From contig NZ_VSTH01000078.1 of the NCBI RefSeq assembly GCF_008123965.1, positions 124,001 through 188,000 on the forward strand: a DNA stretch of 64,000 nt, in the 5' to 3' direction. Both the position numbers and the translations under genes were made by a program. Each line of letters begins with the position of its first letter. The stretch's first letter is position 1. Positions 53,814 through 63,093 of the stretch are shown here, in pieces. Under the pieces are notes generated by a model. That model had not been told where the DNA came from. It worked only from the letters and a program-made list of their open reading frames with translations, and did no database searches. Source of the stretch: Bradyrhizobium hipponense (GTDB lineage: Bacteria; Pseudomonadota; Alphaproteobacteria; Rhizobiales; Xanthobacteraceae).

Positions 53814-54281
53814 TCACAGGGCATTGCGGAAACCAGCTACGTCCTCAAGCCCCCAGACGGTGACTGTCCTGCCGCTCCGACCTGCTGACCGCTGCAGTGT
53901 GTGCGAAGGACTTTCGCCGAAGGCCTTACGGTACTCGACTGAAAAGCGCCCAAGCTCCACGAAGCCGAAAGATGTCGCGATTTCCGTAACGGTTACGGAA
54001 TTGCCATCCGCCGATAAGAGCGCGCGTCTCGCTTGAGAGAGCCGCACCGCTCGAAGATGCCGGCACGGCGTCACGCCGTGGATCTTGTGGAATGCCTTTC
54101 GAAGCGTTCGTTCGCTTACCTCCAGGGTGCGGCACAAGACCGAGATGTGCAGTGGCTCGTCGAGATGGGCAAGAGCCAATCTCTCCGCCTGTGCGACGAG
54201 ATCGCTGCATGGGTCGGTGTCCGGGGTGAAAGGCGTTTCCGCCGCAATTGCGAGCCATTGATAAATGTTCATCGAAAACAT
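53814..54281 (-). CDS. AraC-family transcriptional regulator (short form)
   Basis: The 155-residue protein consists of little more than the AraC/XylS DNA-binding domain: first helix-turn-helix with HISVLCRTLEVSERTLRKAF, linker GVTPCRHLRAVRLSQARRAL, second helix-turn-helix with VTVTEIATSFGFVELGRFSV and the signature end YRKAFGESPSHTLQRS. A sensor domain is lacking; the N-terminal 30 residues (IYQWLAIAAETPFTPDTDPC) are what remains. It may be a naturally short regulator or an N-terminal truncation. It sits in the centre of six promoters that share one operator, so it is the leading candidate for binding them. Confidence 0.85.
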   Translation of the reverse strand: MFSMNIYQWLAIAAETPFTPDTDPCSDLVAQAERLALAHLDEPLHISVLCRTLEVSERTLRKAFHKIHGVTPCRHLRAVRLSQARRALLSADGNSVTVTEIATSFGFVELGRFSVEYRKAFGESPSHTLQRSAGRSGRTVTVWGLEDVAGFRNAL

Positions 54282-54428
54282 CCTCTCAAAAGGGCGCGTC
54301 TAATCTGTTCCTCCCGATCACACGCGATCGGGCGCGCGGCCGCTATTGTCCTTCGGGGCAAATCGGGGGATGCGCTATGGCGCAAACGCCAGGGTGCTGG
54401 GAGTGAGTTAGTCCGTATTTTTGCGGGA

Positions 54429-55094
54429 TTATGAGCAGGCTTCTCCGCGTCCCACGAAGGAGCGAGGCAGCATTCCGACCCGCTCCGCAACGGAGACAGC
54501 CTCTGCAAACGACTGAACCTGCAGCTTCTGCATCACCATATGGCGATGAGCCTTGACGGTCCGTTCGGATGTGCCAAGCACATGGGCAATTTGCTTGTTC
54601 AGTTTGCCGCGAACCATCAGCGCGAAAACCTCGGCTTCCCGAGGAGTTAGCGTGGAGATTAGCGACCTAAGGGAATTCAGTTGATCCCGGCTCTCGCGTA
54701 TCCCCGCAGAATGAACCAACGCCCGTTCGATCGCCTCCAGCAACGTATCCCGGGACACGGGCTTGGCGAGAAAATCTTCCGCGCCGGCCTTGATGGCGCG
54801 CACGCCGGTGGGAAGATCGCTATGGCCTGTCATGAAAATGATTGGCCAGTGCTGGGACAATTTGGCAAGCTCCTCCTGCAACTGCAGCCCGCCCAAAGAG
54901 GGCATCTGGACGTCGAGCAGGAGGCAGCCGGGTTTGGCATCGGCAATGCTTCGCAAGAAGCAGGTGGCCGATTCATAGTCGGCAACCTCATAGCCCGAGA
55001 TTTTCAGCAAGCGACAAATCGCGCTACGAAACGACGCGTCATCGTCGACAATGTGAATCACGGCGGCGTCGATCATTGCCTCTGTCGCCTTCAT
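54429..55094 (-). CDS. FixJ/NarL-type response regulator
   Basis: From the ATG at 55092-55094 the protein has 221 residues. The receiver domain has VIHIVDDDASFRSAICRLLK (acidic pocket), GCLLLDVQMPSLGGLQLQEE (phosphoacceptor Asp), FMTGHSDLPTGVRAIKAGAE and FLAKPVSRDTLLEAI (conserved Lys). The C-terminal LuxR-type helix-turn-helix is LTPREAEVFALMVRGKLNKQ followed by IAHVLGTSERTVKAHRHMVM. Such FixJ/TodT-type regulators control catabolic or redox genes with a PAS-type kinase, but no kinase gene is in the window. It lies about 150 bp upstream of the AraC gene on the same strand. Confidence 0.92.
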   Translation of the reverse strand: MKATEAMIDAAVIHIVDDDASFRSAICRLLKISGYEVADYESATCFLRSIADAKPGCLLLDVQMPSLGGLQLQEELAKLSQHWPIIFMTGHSDLPTGVRAIKAGAEDFLAKPVSRDTLLEAIERALVHSAGIRESRDQLNSLRSLISTLTPREAEVFALMVRGKLNKQIAHVLGTSERTVKAHRHMVMQKLQVQSFAEAVSVAERVGMLPRSFVGRGEACS

Positions 55095-55324
55095 CAGGGC
55101 TGCTGCTCCTACCCCCTGAAAAAGCCTTGTAGCGGGGCACATGATCCAGCATTTGCGGTGGATCAACCCGCACGCATCGAAAAATTCGGTAGTTGCAATA
55201 AATGTGGCACTGCGAGCATAACTCGCGCGCGACTGGGCGTCAACGCAGGGTTGTGCATTGCGGCAGCAGCATGCACTTTTGGCAACAGCGACCGTGCGAT
55301 AACACTATTACAGTACGGCGCCAG

Positions 55325-56434
55325 CTAAAGGTAGGCGGTGTAGGCGCTGATCCAGACCAGAATGGCGGCGAGCAGTCCAATAACCCCCGCTTTCTCCGAG
55401 AAAGCCGTAGCATTTCCAGACATTCCGAGCCGAAGCGAGTCGCGATTCATTTCATCGGGGATGGAAATCACGGCCGGAAAGGCAGATGTCCCGCCGAGCG
55501 CATTGGTCCGCGCGAGCGTTCCGGATACGGCGATCTGTCCCTGACCGACCCCTTTGGGAATGGCCGTAATCTTTGCATGATAGATACGGCCCGGATCGTT
55601 GTCGAAAACAATATCGACAGCAGCGCCGGGCTTGATCGTCTGGAAGCCATTCTGTGAGAACATTCCGACAATTGTAATCTCATTTTCGACCACGAACGAC
55701 ATCGCCGAACGGGCCTGCAGCGCCCGATCGCCGACCGTCAATGCGACAACGGTCACGTAACCGTCGGCGGGTGCCCGAATTGTGGTCTGCGACAGCTCCC
55801 ATTCGGCATTCTCAAGCTGCGACTGTACCTGTGCGACGGTGGTATTGACCCCTCCGATCTCGGAATCCATGGAGAGTTTGGCACTCTGCTGCGTTGCCTT
55901 GGCGGCATTGAGTTGCGCCAACGTCGTTTCGTATTGAACCTGGGTATCCTGTTCCTTGAATTCGGTGTTCGCGCCCTCCGACGCAAGCGTCTGAATGTCG
56001 GCCAGGCGCTTCGTATTGAACTTCTGCTGGGCGGTCAGCCCGGCGACGTTTGCCGTCGCCTGCTCATAGTTCGATTTCAATATCTGGACCTGCTGGCGGG
56101 CTGCGGCCAGCGACGCCTGCAGCTGCTTTACCTTGTACTGGAAGGGTGCCGGATCGATCTGAAACAGCACGTCGCCGCTCTTCACGGGCAGGTTCGGCTT
56201 GACTGGAATCGCGACAATCTGGCCGGTTACATTCGGCGTTACCTCAACGACCTTGCCCGTCACCGTAACCTTGCCGGCTGGCGTCAGATAATTGAAGAGC
56301 GCGAGAAACGTCGCGAAAATGAACACGCCGACAAGTGTCGCGACCGTCCCCGAAAGCCAGCCCCAGCGCACAAGCTTGAACTTCGAGAACACCACCCATA
56401 GCGCGACAATGTAGAGGCACAGGATAATGACCAC
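55325..56434 (-). CDS. HlyD-family membrane fusion protein
   Basis: The 369-residue protein starts at GTG (56432-56434). It has two N-terminal membrane segments (VIILCLYIVALWVVFSKFKL, LSGTVATLVGVFIFATFLAL), the lipoyl/barrel-sandwich halves (VTGKVVEVTPNVTGQIVAIP and TIRAPADGYVTVVALTVGDR), a long coiled coil between them (LQASLAAARQQVQILKSNYE) and a C-terminal hydrophobic segment (GLLAAILVWISAYTAYL). It would form the periplasmic adaptor of an efflux system. No partner transporter or TolC gene is beside it. Operator copy 4 lies 58 bp upstream. Confidence 0.9.
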   Translation of the reverse strand: MVIILCLYIVALWVVFSKFKLVRWGWLSGTVATLVGVFIFATFLALFNYLTPAGKVTVTGKVVEVTPNVTGQIVAIPVKPNLPVKSGDVLFQIDPAPFQYKVKQLQASLAAARQQVQILKSNYEQATANVAGLTAQQKFNTKRLADIQTLASEGANTEFKEQDTQVQYETTLAQLNAAKATQQSAKLSMDSEIGGVNTTVAQVQSQLENAEWELSQTTIRAPADGYVTVVALTVGDRALQARSAMSFVVENEITIVGMFSQNGFQTIKPGAAVDIVFDNDPGRIYHAKITAIPKGVGQGQIAVSGTLARTNALGGTSAFPAVISIPDEMNRDSLRLGMSGNATAFSEKAGVIGLLAAILVWISAYTAYL

Positions 56435-56492
56435 GGCGGGCCCTTGTCATTCGTTGATGCCAAAGGTCCATTTGCGGGGCGTTCGTTGGCGG

Positions 56493-56510
56493 GCGCTATG
56501 CAAAATCGGC
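56493..56510 (-). promoter_or_regulatory. shared operator, copy 4 (HlyD-like gene)
   Basis: In transcription direction it reads GCCGATTTTGCATAGCGC, ending 58 bp before the start codon. Together with copy 5 it forms a divergent control region. Confidence 0.65.
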
Positions 56511-56560
56511 GCGGCCAAGCTCGTTCTCCTTCCCAAACGCTCCGCCAATATTTGGGTGCC

Positions 56561-56580
56561 CGTTCGTTTTTGCATAGTCG
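56561..56580 (+). promoter_or_regulatory. shared operator, copy 5 (exported-protein and arylsulfatase genes)
   Basis: On the + strand it reads CGTTCGTTTTTGCATAGTCG, ending 96 bp before the ATG at 56677. Because the following genes run to the right, the orientation relative to transcription is the same as in the other five copies. Confidence 0.7.
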
Positions 56581-56676
56581 ATGCTGCGTAGCCTTTCCAT
56601 AGTTGCAGACGAGCGTGATGCCCCGCGAAGGCAATTTCGCGAAACGTTCACCCGAATCCCAACAGGAGAGGCGGAC

Positions 56677-57339
56677 ATGAAGCGCGCAAGACTGGCCCAG
56701 ATCGCTGGGCTGTTCGTGGTAACGGCGATGTTCGGCCCGGTAACGGGCCTTGCTCAGACTGCCCCGGCGCCTTCCATGAAGACGATCGGCACGCCTTCCG
56801 CGGCGGCCAAGCCCGAGATCGTACCGTCGCTGTTCGTGCTGAACTCGCGCGGCGCAACGCTGCAAGGCGACACCCTGACCCTGACTGGCGTCACGCCGAG
56901 CTCCATCATCTTCGCCGATCGCCCGGTCAGAGCCGCGGGCCATCAGCCCACCGCCGACGTCATCGCCGAATGGGGCTCGGGGGACGACAGTTTTGCCAAG
57001 AATCCGCCGAACGCCACTGTGTCCGTGCTGGGCAAGGACGGTTCGGTGAAGGACGCCGTGGTGGTGCTGAAGAACCCGAAACTCGAAGGCGACAAGCTGA
57101 CCTTCACTGTCCAGGCGCTTGAAGGCGATCTGGCCGGAGCGGATGGCGCGGCTGCGCTATTCATCGACATCATCGGCCGGCCATTCACGCCGATGTCGTT
57201 TGCCGGTGTTGCTCGTCGTTCGGCATTTCGTGGTGCCATGTATGCCGGGGCGGTCGGAGCGGCTGCATACGCGGCGCCCTACGCCTACGCATACGGCCGT
57301 CCGGCCTGCGGTTATTACCCGTATCCACCCTGCTACTGA
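56677..57339 (+). CDS. exported protein of unknown function upstream of the arylsulfatase
   Basis: The ATG at 56677 follows CAGGAGAGGCGGAC. The 220-residue protein has a signal peptide (AQIAGLFVVTAMFGPVTGLA), a beta-rich middle (SLFVLNSRGATLQGDTLTLT, SIIFADRPVRAAGHQPTADV, SGDDSFAKNPPNATVSVLGK) and a C-terminal Ala- and Tyr-rich tail ending YPYPPCY. I do not recognise a function; related proteins occur next to sulfatase genes in Bradyrhizobium. It is 91 bp upstream of the arylsulfatase gene and probably in one transcript controlled from operator copy 5. Confidence 0.75.
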   Translation: MKRARLAQIAGLFVVTAMFGPVTGLAQTAPAPSMKTIGTPSAAAKPEIVPSLFVLNSRGATLQGDTLTLTGVTPSSIIFADRPVRAAGHQPTADVIAEWGSGDDSFAKNPPNATVSVLGKDGSVKDAVVVLKNPKLEGDKLTFTVQALEGDLAGADGAAALFIDIIGRPFTPMSFAGVARRSAFRGAMYAGAVGAAAYAAPYAYAYGRPACGYYPYPPCY

Positions 57340-57430
57340 GCCGCACAATCAGACGCGGCCGTCCGTCGAAAACGGACTCGTCGCCTTGGTTACCAACGAC
57401 CGCGTTTTTGATAGACAAGGGGAGAGTGCC

Positions 57431-60121
57431 ATGAGGGGAAGTCCCGCCATCTTCTCACTCGGACTGTTGCTCAGCTTCATCCACAGCCCTTACGCAATGG
57501 CGCAAGGGCAAATTACCGGCACTCCTGGTTCGCCAAGCGCGACCATCACCATTCCCGGTGACCAGCTCCCGGCGCCGCCGCAGCAATTCGGCGGCAAGAT
57601 CGAACGTGACGCAACCCAGTCAAACCCTTATTGGCCCGCACGTATAGTGCCGCCCAAGGGCGCGCCGAACGTCCTTCTGATCATCACGGATGATTCCGGC
57701 TTCGGCGTCCCCAGCACGTTCGGCGGCGTGATTCCGACGCCGGCGCTTGACCGGATTGCGCGGGATGGTTTGCGTTACACCAACTTCCACTCGACCGCCT
57801 TGTGTTCGCCGACCCGCGCCGCACTGATCACCGGCCGCAATCATCACTCCGCCGGGTTCGGCGTGGTTGCCGAGCAGGCAACCGGCTACCCCGGGTACGA
57901 CAGCATCATTACGAAGGACAAGGCCACGATCGGTCGGATCCTGACGGACAACGGCTACCACACAGCCTGGTTCGGCAAGAATCACAACACGCCGGAATAT
58001 CAGGCGAGTCAGGCTGGACCGTTCGATCAGTGGCCGACCGGTATGGGCTTTGAATATTTCTACGGCTTCATGGGCGGGGACACCAACCAGTGGGAGCCGG
58101 GTAATCTCGTCCGCAACACCACGCCAATCTATCCCTATGAAGGCAAGCCGGGCTGGAACCTGATGACGGCGATGGCGGACGAAGCGATCGACTATGTAAA
58201 TCGCGTCCAAGCGCTTTCGCCAGACACGCCCTTCCTGATCAAATTCGCGCCGGGTGCCACCCACGCACCGCACCACCCGACCCAGGAATGGGTCAAGAAG
58301 ATCAGCGACATGAAGCTGTTCGATAAGGGCTGGAACAAGTTGCGCGAAACGATCTTCGAAAACCAGAAGAAGCTTGGCGTCATTCCGCAGAATGCGAGGC
58401 TGACTCCCTGGCCCAAGGACCTAATCAAGGAGTGGGACCAGCTCAACGCCGACGAAAAGAAGCTGTTCACTCGGCAGGTCGAGGTCTTCGCGGCCTTTGT
58501 CGCTTACGCGGATAACGAGATCGGCCGCGTCATCCAGGCGATTGACGACCTCGGCAAGCTCGACAACACGCTGATCATATATATCAACGGCGACAATGGC
58601 ACGAGCGCCGAAGGCCAGCCGAACGGCACCCCGAACGAAGTGGCGATGTTCAATCAGGCTAATCCGTCGGTCGAGGAACAGCTGAAGTATTTCTATGACG
58701 TCTGGGGCACCGACCGCACCTACAACCACATGTCGATCGGCTGGGCCTGGGCGTTCGACACACCGTTCTCCTGGACCAAGCAGATCGTGTCGCACTTCGG
58801 CGGGACCCGCCAGGGCATGGCGATCTCATGGCCGAAGGTGATCGCGGACAAAGGCGGTGTTCGTCATCAATTCCATCATGTCATTGATGTCGTGCCGACC
58901 ATCCTTGAGGCGGCAGGTATCAAGCAGCCGACGATGGTTGATGGCATCAAGCAAAGTCCGATCGAGGGCGTCAGCATGATGTACACCTTCGACGCCAAGA
59001 ACGCGAACGTGTCCTCGACGCACAAGACGCAGTATTTTGAGATGTTTGCCGATCGTGCGATCTACAATGACGGCTGGATCGCCAGCACTAAGGTGCTGCG
59101 GCCGCCATGGGTGACGATTGCCAAGCTGCCGAGCCCCGAGAACTACCCCTGGGAACTTTATGATCTCAAGAACGACTGGACGCAGTATGAGGACGTTGCG
59201 GCCAAGAATCCTGCCAAGCTGAAAGAGATGCAGGATCTGTTCTGGAAGGAGGCGGAGAAATATCAGGTGCTGCCGCTCGATTCTTCCGTAGCCGGACGCC
59301 TGGTGACGCCGCGGCCGAGTCTCAGCGCCGGTCGCACTTCCTTCAACTGGACCCGGCCGCTCACCGGCACGCCGAACGGCGATGCACCGAGCCTGCTCAA
59401 CACCTCCTACAATCTCAAGGCTGACGTCGAGATTCCGCAAGGTGGCGCCGAAGGCATGCTGATCACGCAGGGCGGGCGGTTCGGTGGCTACGGCTTTTAC
59501 GTCCTCAAGAACAAGCCCGTGTTCACCTGGAACCTCGTCGACCTCAAGCGCGTGCGCTGGGAGGGACCGGAGCTGACGCCCGGCAAGCACGTGATCGAGT
59601 TCGACTTCAAATATGACGGTCTCGGCACGGCGACTATGGTTTTTGGCGATTACAGCGGTATCGGAAAAGGCGGGACCGGGGTGCTGAAGGTCGACGGTAA
59701 CGCCGTTGCTACCGAGAAGATGGAGCACACCATTCCCTTCATCCTGCAGTGGGATGAAGCGCTCGATATCGGGTCGGACACCGGCACGCCGGTCGACGAC
59801 AACGACTACAGCACGCCGTTTGTTTTCACCGGGAAGCTCAGCAAGATCACGCTGAATATCGATCGGCCCAAATTGAGTCCGGAAGACATCAAGCGTCTTG
59901 AAGCCGCCGCACGGGCCGCCGGTGACGGGCCATCAACCGATACAGGAAAAACTTCGGCTGAGTCCGCCACGCCGGAGATTTCGAGCGGAGTCGGCCTGAG
60001 CCTGCTTCAGAAGGTCGAGCTGCGCTTGGACAAGCGGGAAGCCTGCCGCAAACAGGCCGAAGTGGAAAGTTCTGGAATTCTCGAAAGAATCCGCTTCGTC
60101 CAGAAATGCATGAGTGAATAA
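57431..60121 (+). CDS. exported arylsulfatase
   Basis: The ATG at 57431 follows GGGGAGAGTGCC. The 896-residue protein has a signal peptide (SLGLLLSFIHSPYAMAQG) and a sulfatase domain. The metal site DD (IITDDSGFGVPSTF) is at about 87-88; the signature LCSPTRAALITGRNHHSAGF holds the Cys (about 125) that is converted to formylglycine. Further parts are WFGKNHNTPEYQ, FAPGATHAPHHPTQEW and INGDNGTSAEGQPNGTPNE. The C-terminal third (ISSSLNTSYNLKADVEIPQG-like segment, here LLNTSYNLKADVEIPQGGAE) is a beta-sandwich typical of long arylsulfatases. It should release sulfate from sulfate esters in the periplasm. No formylglycine-generating enzyme gene is in the window. Confidence 0.93.
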   Translation: MRGSPAIFSLGLLLSFIHSPYAMAQGQITGTPGSPSATITIPGDQLPAPPQQFGGKIERDATQSNPYWPARIVPPKGAPNVLLIITDDSGFGVPSTFGGVIPTPALDRIARDGLRYTNFHSTALCSPTRAALITGRNHHSAGFGVVAEQATGYPGYDSIITKDKATIGRILTDNGYHTAWFGKNHNTPEYQASQAGPFDQWPTGMGFEYFYGFMGGDTNQWEPGNLVRNTTPIYPYEGKPGWNLMTAMADEAIDYVNRVQALSPDTPFLIKFAPGATHAPHHPTQEWVKKISDMKLFDKGWNKLRETIFENQKKLGVIPQNARLTPWPKDLIKEWDQLNADEKKLFTRQVEVFAAFVAYADNEIGRVIQAIDDLGKLDNTLIIYINGDNGTSAEGQPNGTPNEVAMFNQANPSVEEQLKYFYDVWGTDRTYNHMSIGWAWAFDTPFSWTKQIVSHFGGTRQGMAISWPKVIADKGGVRHQFHHVIDVVPTILEAAGIKQPTMVDGIKQSPIEGVSMMYTFDAKNANVSSTHKTQYFEMFADRAIYNDGWIASTKVLRPPWVTIAKLPSPENYPWELYDLKNDWTQYEDVAAKNPAKLKEMQDLFWKEAEKYQVLPLDSSVAGRLVTPRPSLSAGRTSFNWTRPLTGTPNGDAPSLLNTSYNLKADVEIPQGGAEGMLITQGGRFGGYGFYVLKNKPVFTWNLVDLKRVRWEGPELTPGKHVIEFDFKYDGLGTATMVFGDYSGIGKGGTGVLKVDGNAVATEKMEHTIPFILQWDEALDIGSDTGTPVDDNDYSTPFVFTGKLSKITLNIDRPKLSPEDIKRLEAAARAAGDGPSTDTGKTSAESATPEISSGVGLSLLQKVELRLDKREACRKQAEVESSGILERIRFVQKCMSE

Positions 60122-60241
60122 CTACCGTTAGGGCATCACAAAGCATGGTCATCGTGAGACGAGGCGTTTTCCCATGAACGAAGGTCACAGTTCGTTTTCC
60201 TGACGACGATTTTTTTGATTGGCAAACTGGAGCGATTTCTC

Positions 60242-60598
60242 ATGAAAATAGTGTCGTCGGCCATTGCTGTCCTGGCCGTGCTGGTCGCAACTGAAGCGTC
60301 GGGACAATCGATCAATCTCACCGGCGCGTATAGATGCGCCGAAGCGTGCCGGGCGGGGCCGGTCGGTGCTCCAGCCTTCATCACCCAGAACGGACCGGAC
60401 CTCAATCTTCTCAACGAAGCCGGTCAGCCCGCCCGCGCATGGCCCGATTGGTTTGCGCCCGCGACCCGGATCTGGATCGATGCCTGGAACGAGGGCGCCC
60501 TCTATTCGCCTGATGGCATGACCATTCAGTTCGACAACGGAACGATCTGGGTACGCGATTTGGGACCACCTCCCCCTGTTGTTAGGCGTCGCAGGTGA
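60242..60598 (+). CDS. small exported protein downstream of the arylsulfatase
   Basis: The ATG at 60242 follows GGAGCGATTTCTC. The 118-residue protein has a signal peptide (MKIVSSAIAVLAVLVATEAS, cleavage near GQS) and a short domain: INLTGAYRCAEACRAGPVGA, PAFITQNGPDLNLLNEAGQP, MTIQFDNGTIWVRDLGPP. The two Cys (CAEAC) could form a disulfide. The pattern resembles small lipocalin-like or sugar-binding exported proteins, but I cannot assign it. It is 120 bp after the arylsulfatase and convergent with the cytochrome gene. Confidence 0.65.
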   Translation: MKIVSSAIAVLAVLVATEASGQSINLTGAYRCAEACRAGPVGAPAFITQNGPDLNLLNEAGQPARAWPDWFAPATRIWIDAWNEGALYSPDGMTIQFDNGTIWVRDLGPPPPVVRRRR

Positions 60599-60624
60599 AC
60601 AGGTAAGGCCCTTGCCCGGCAACG

Positions 60625-63093
60625 TTAGTTCGGTTTGGGAAGTTGACGTCGAAGCTCCCCGATGAGTGCCGCCAGGTTGCGGTCATCCGGCATAATGGCC
60701 GCCAATTGCTCCGCGTAGGCGAGCGCTGCGGCCACGTCTCCAATGGTGCGGTTGAACGAAATAAGTGCTGACAGGATGTCATGATCGCCGGGATGGTTCT
60801 TCAGGGCTTCCTTCAGCACCGCCACAGCTTCGTCGCGTTGGCCGTCGGAGTGCAGCGCGACAGCGTAAACATAAGCGTATTGCGAACTATCTGGCTCCAA
60901 TTCAGTTGCTCTCCGGAACTCGGCGAGAGCCTCGTCCGGTCGCTTGAGCCTGGCTAGTGTCAGCCCGAGCGCATGGTGTCCTGCGGCTTCGTCCGGAGCG
61001 GCGGCAAGAGCGCTGCGAAGGATGATTTCTCCCTCGCTGTCTCGTCCGTGTTGCCGATAGAGATCAGCCAGGTTGATTGCCGCCGCGATGTATTGCGGAT
61101 TCAACCGTAACGCAGCCTTGTATTCAGCCTCGGCCTCAGGTGCCTGTCCGCGCTGGGCAAGAAAATTGGCCAGCGTTGTGCGACCTTCCGGCCTGTCGGC
61201 GTTGAAGCGTTGGGCATCTACAAACTCCTTTGCCGCCCGGTCGAAGCGCTGGCGATCTGCCGGAGGCTGGCTCGCGGTCGGGACTGCAGCGAGCAGCGAA
61301 GCTGCCCGGATACGCACGCCGCGCACCGGATCGGCGAGAAGCGGAGAAGCGATGGACCAGATCTGACCGGCGGGCAGGTTCTCGATCATATCAAGGGCGC
61401 CTATCCGCACCATCGGGTCGGGATCGGCAAGCCCGGATCGCGCTGCACCGATATTCGCAGGCGAGATATGAGAGGCGAGCTCCGAAAGCGCAGTCGCGCG
61501 CGCAACTGGCGGCGCTTTTCCGTCCGCGGCAATGGCGGCAAGAAGGGTGGCAGCGTCGGCTGCGTCCGTGCGCGCGGCATGGAATGCCGCCCCATAGGTC
61601 TGAAAGCCCCCGCGGTTGGGGCCGAACCATTCTTCGACAGCAGCAGCGGCCCATTGCGGTGACTTGTCGCGATGGCAATCGTTGCAAGCGTTGGGGGTCG
61701 CGAGCGTGCCCGAAAGGTCGGGCCGCGGGATTCGAAACGAGTGATCGTGACGCGGATCGACGACCATGTAGGTGCGGGCCGGCATGTGGCACGAGATGCA
61801 CGTCGGTGGCGGATCGACGCTCGCGTGGCGGCGATGCCTGGCATCGGCATATTTGTCAGGTGCGTGACACTGCAGGCAGACGCCTTCGCTGGAGGCGCGG
61901 AGTTTTGCGCTGTGTGGCTCGTGACAATCGCTGCAGGTGACGCCTGCTGCAAACATCTTGCTCTGCTTGAACGGTGTGTAATTGTACGGCTCCTCCACGT
62001 CGCGATTTTGTCCGTCCGGGTAATAGGTCGTGCGCGCGAGTGCCTCGACCACGTGCGTCTGCGACAGCCACTGACCGGGCTCCCAGTCCTCTTTGAAGCC
62101 GGCGCGGCGCGCGTGGCATAGTCCGCAGGTCTCGACCTCCTTGCGGAGGGGGGCGGGCTCGACCGTGCGTCGTGCCGTCCCACCTTGCGGATCAATCGGC
62201 CATGCGGCGTTGTGGCGCTCGTCGAAGCGGACCAGCAGTCCCATGCGTTGATCGTCGCGCTTGCCGAACGGCCACCAACTCCTCTGGTCGCGCGCCCAGG
62301 CGATGTGGCGGGAGCTGTGTCCATGACAGGCCTCGCAACCCACGCTGATTTCCGTCCAGGTCGTCGCGAACCGATCGGTTTTGGCGTCGTAGTTCTTGGC
62401 GACGCCGGTCGAATGGCACTCCGCGCACATGAAATTCCAGTTTTGGTTCAGCCTGGTCCAGTGCAGGACGTCGTCGTGCTTGATCTCTTCGTTGGGATAG
62501 AGATGAAACCAGCGCTGGCCGCCGGCATCTTGCGGCCGGCTGTCCCAGGCGAGCGACAGGGCTTGCAGGCGTCCATCAGGGAATTCGACGAGATATTGCT
62601 GCAGCGGATCGATGCCGAAAGTGTACTTCACCTCGAACACCGCAAACTTCCCGTCAGGCCCATCGGTCTCGACCAGAAATTTGCCGTCCTTGCGGAAGAA
62701 GCGGGAATGGACACCATAGTAGTCGAAGCTGGCGTCGTTGAAATTGCCGAGCATCGTCGTGTCGGTGGCGTGCTGCATCGCGACCTTATGCTGCGAGGCT
62801 CCCCACAATTTTGCTTCCGCCCGGTGGCAACCCGCACACGTCTCGCTGCCGACAAACGTTGCGGCGGCTGAGTCTTGCACCCTGACCCCACCGCTGCCGC
62901 GAAGGTGCAGACCAAAACCGGCGGCGATGACAACCAAAGCTGCGGTTGCCGCGGATATCCAGATCCTGCGTTGCGACAAGCTGGTTTCGGATCGGTCAGG
63001 GACGAGCCGTTGCGTGGGCGCGACTTGCGAGGGCTCTCTGGCGGGCCTCCGCGATCCATCCCCGGTGCCGGATTTGCGTCGCTTGCGTGCCAA
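60625..63093 (-). CDS. octahaem cytochrome c with TPR repeats
   Basis: The 822-residue protein begins at TTG (63091-63093) behind GAGGGG. After a membrane anchor (WISAATAALVVIAAGFGLHL) it carries eight haem c motifs: CAGCH, CAECH, CEACH, CGLCH, CSDCH, CLQCH, CISCH and CNDCH. HEAT-like segments (LADPDPMVRIGALDMIENLP) and TPR repeats (AEAEYKAALRLNPQYIAAAI, DEALAEFRRATELEPDSSQY, DEAVAVLKEALKNHPGDHDI) follow. This resembles the cytochrome c554 and NrfB-like multihaem families with a protein-interaction tail. It would move electrons in the periplasm; the redox partner is unknown. No operator copy was found before it. Confidence 0.9.
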   Translation of the reverse strand: MARKRRKSGTGDGSRRPAREPSQVAPTQRLVPDRSETSLSQRRIWISAATAALVVIAAGFGLHLRGSGGVRVQDSAAATFVGSETCAGCHRAEAKLWGASQHKVAMQHATDTTMLGNFNDASFDYYGVHSRFFRKDGKFLVETDGPDGKFAVFEVKYTFGIDPLQQYLVEFPDGRLQALSLAWDSRPQDAGGQRWFHLYPNEEIKHDDVLHWTRLNQNWNFMCAECHSTGVAKNYDAKTDRFATTWTEISVGCEACHGHSSRHIAWARDQRSWWPFGKRDDQRMGLLVRFDERHNAAWPIDPQGGTARRTVEPAPLRKEVETCGLCHARRAGFKEDWEPGQWLSQTHVVEALARTTYYPDGQNRDVEEPYNYTPFKQSKMFAAGVTCSDCHEPHSAKLRASSEGVCLQCHAPDKYADARHRRHASVDPPPTCISCHMPARTYMVVDPRHDHSFRIPRPDLSGTLATPNACNDCHRDKSPQWAAAAVEEWFGPNRGGFQTYGAAFHAARTDAADAATLLAAIAADGKAPPVARATALSELASHISPANIGAARSGLADPDPMVRIGALDMIENLPAGQIWSIASPLLADPVRGVRIRAASLLAAVPTASQPPADRQRFDRAAKEFVDAQRFNADRPEGRTTLANFLAQRGQAPEAEAEYKAALRLNPQYIAAAINLADLYRQHGRDSEGEIILRSALAAAPDEAAGHHALGLTLARLKRPDEALAEFRRATELEPDSSQYAYVYAVALHSDGQRDEAVAVLKEALKNHPGDHDILSALISFNRTIGDVAAALAYAEQLAAIMPDDRNLAALIGELRRQLPKPN

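Noticed and set aside
57119..57430. Upstream extension of the arylsulfatase frame
   Set aside because: It overlaps the preceding exported-protein gene in another frame; the start at 57431 has a ribosome-binding site and a signal peptide.
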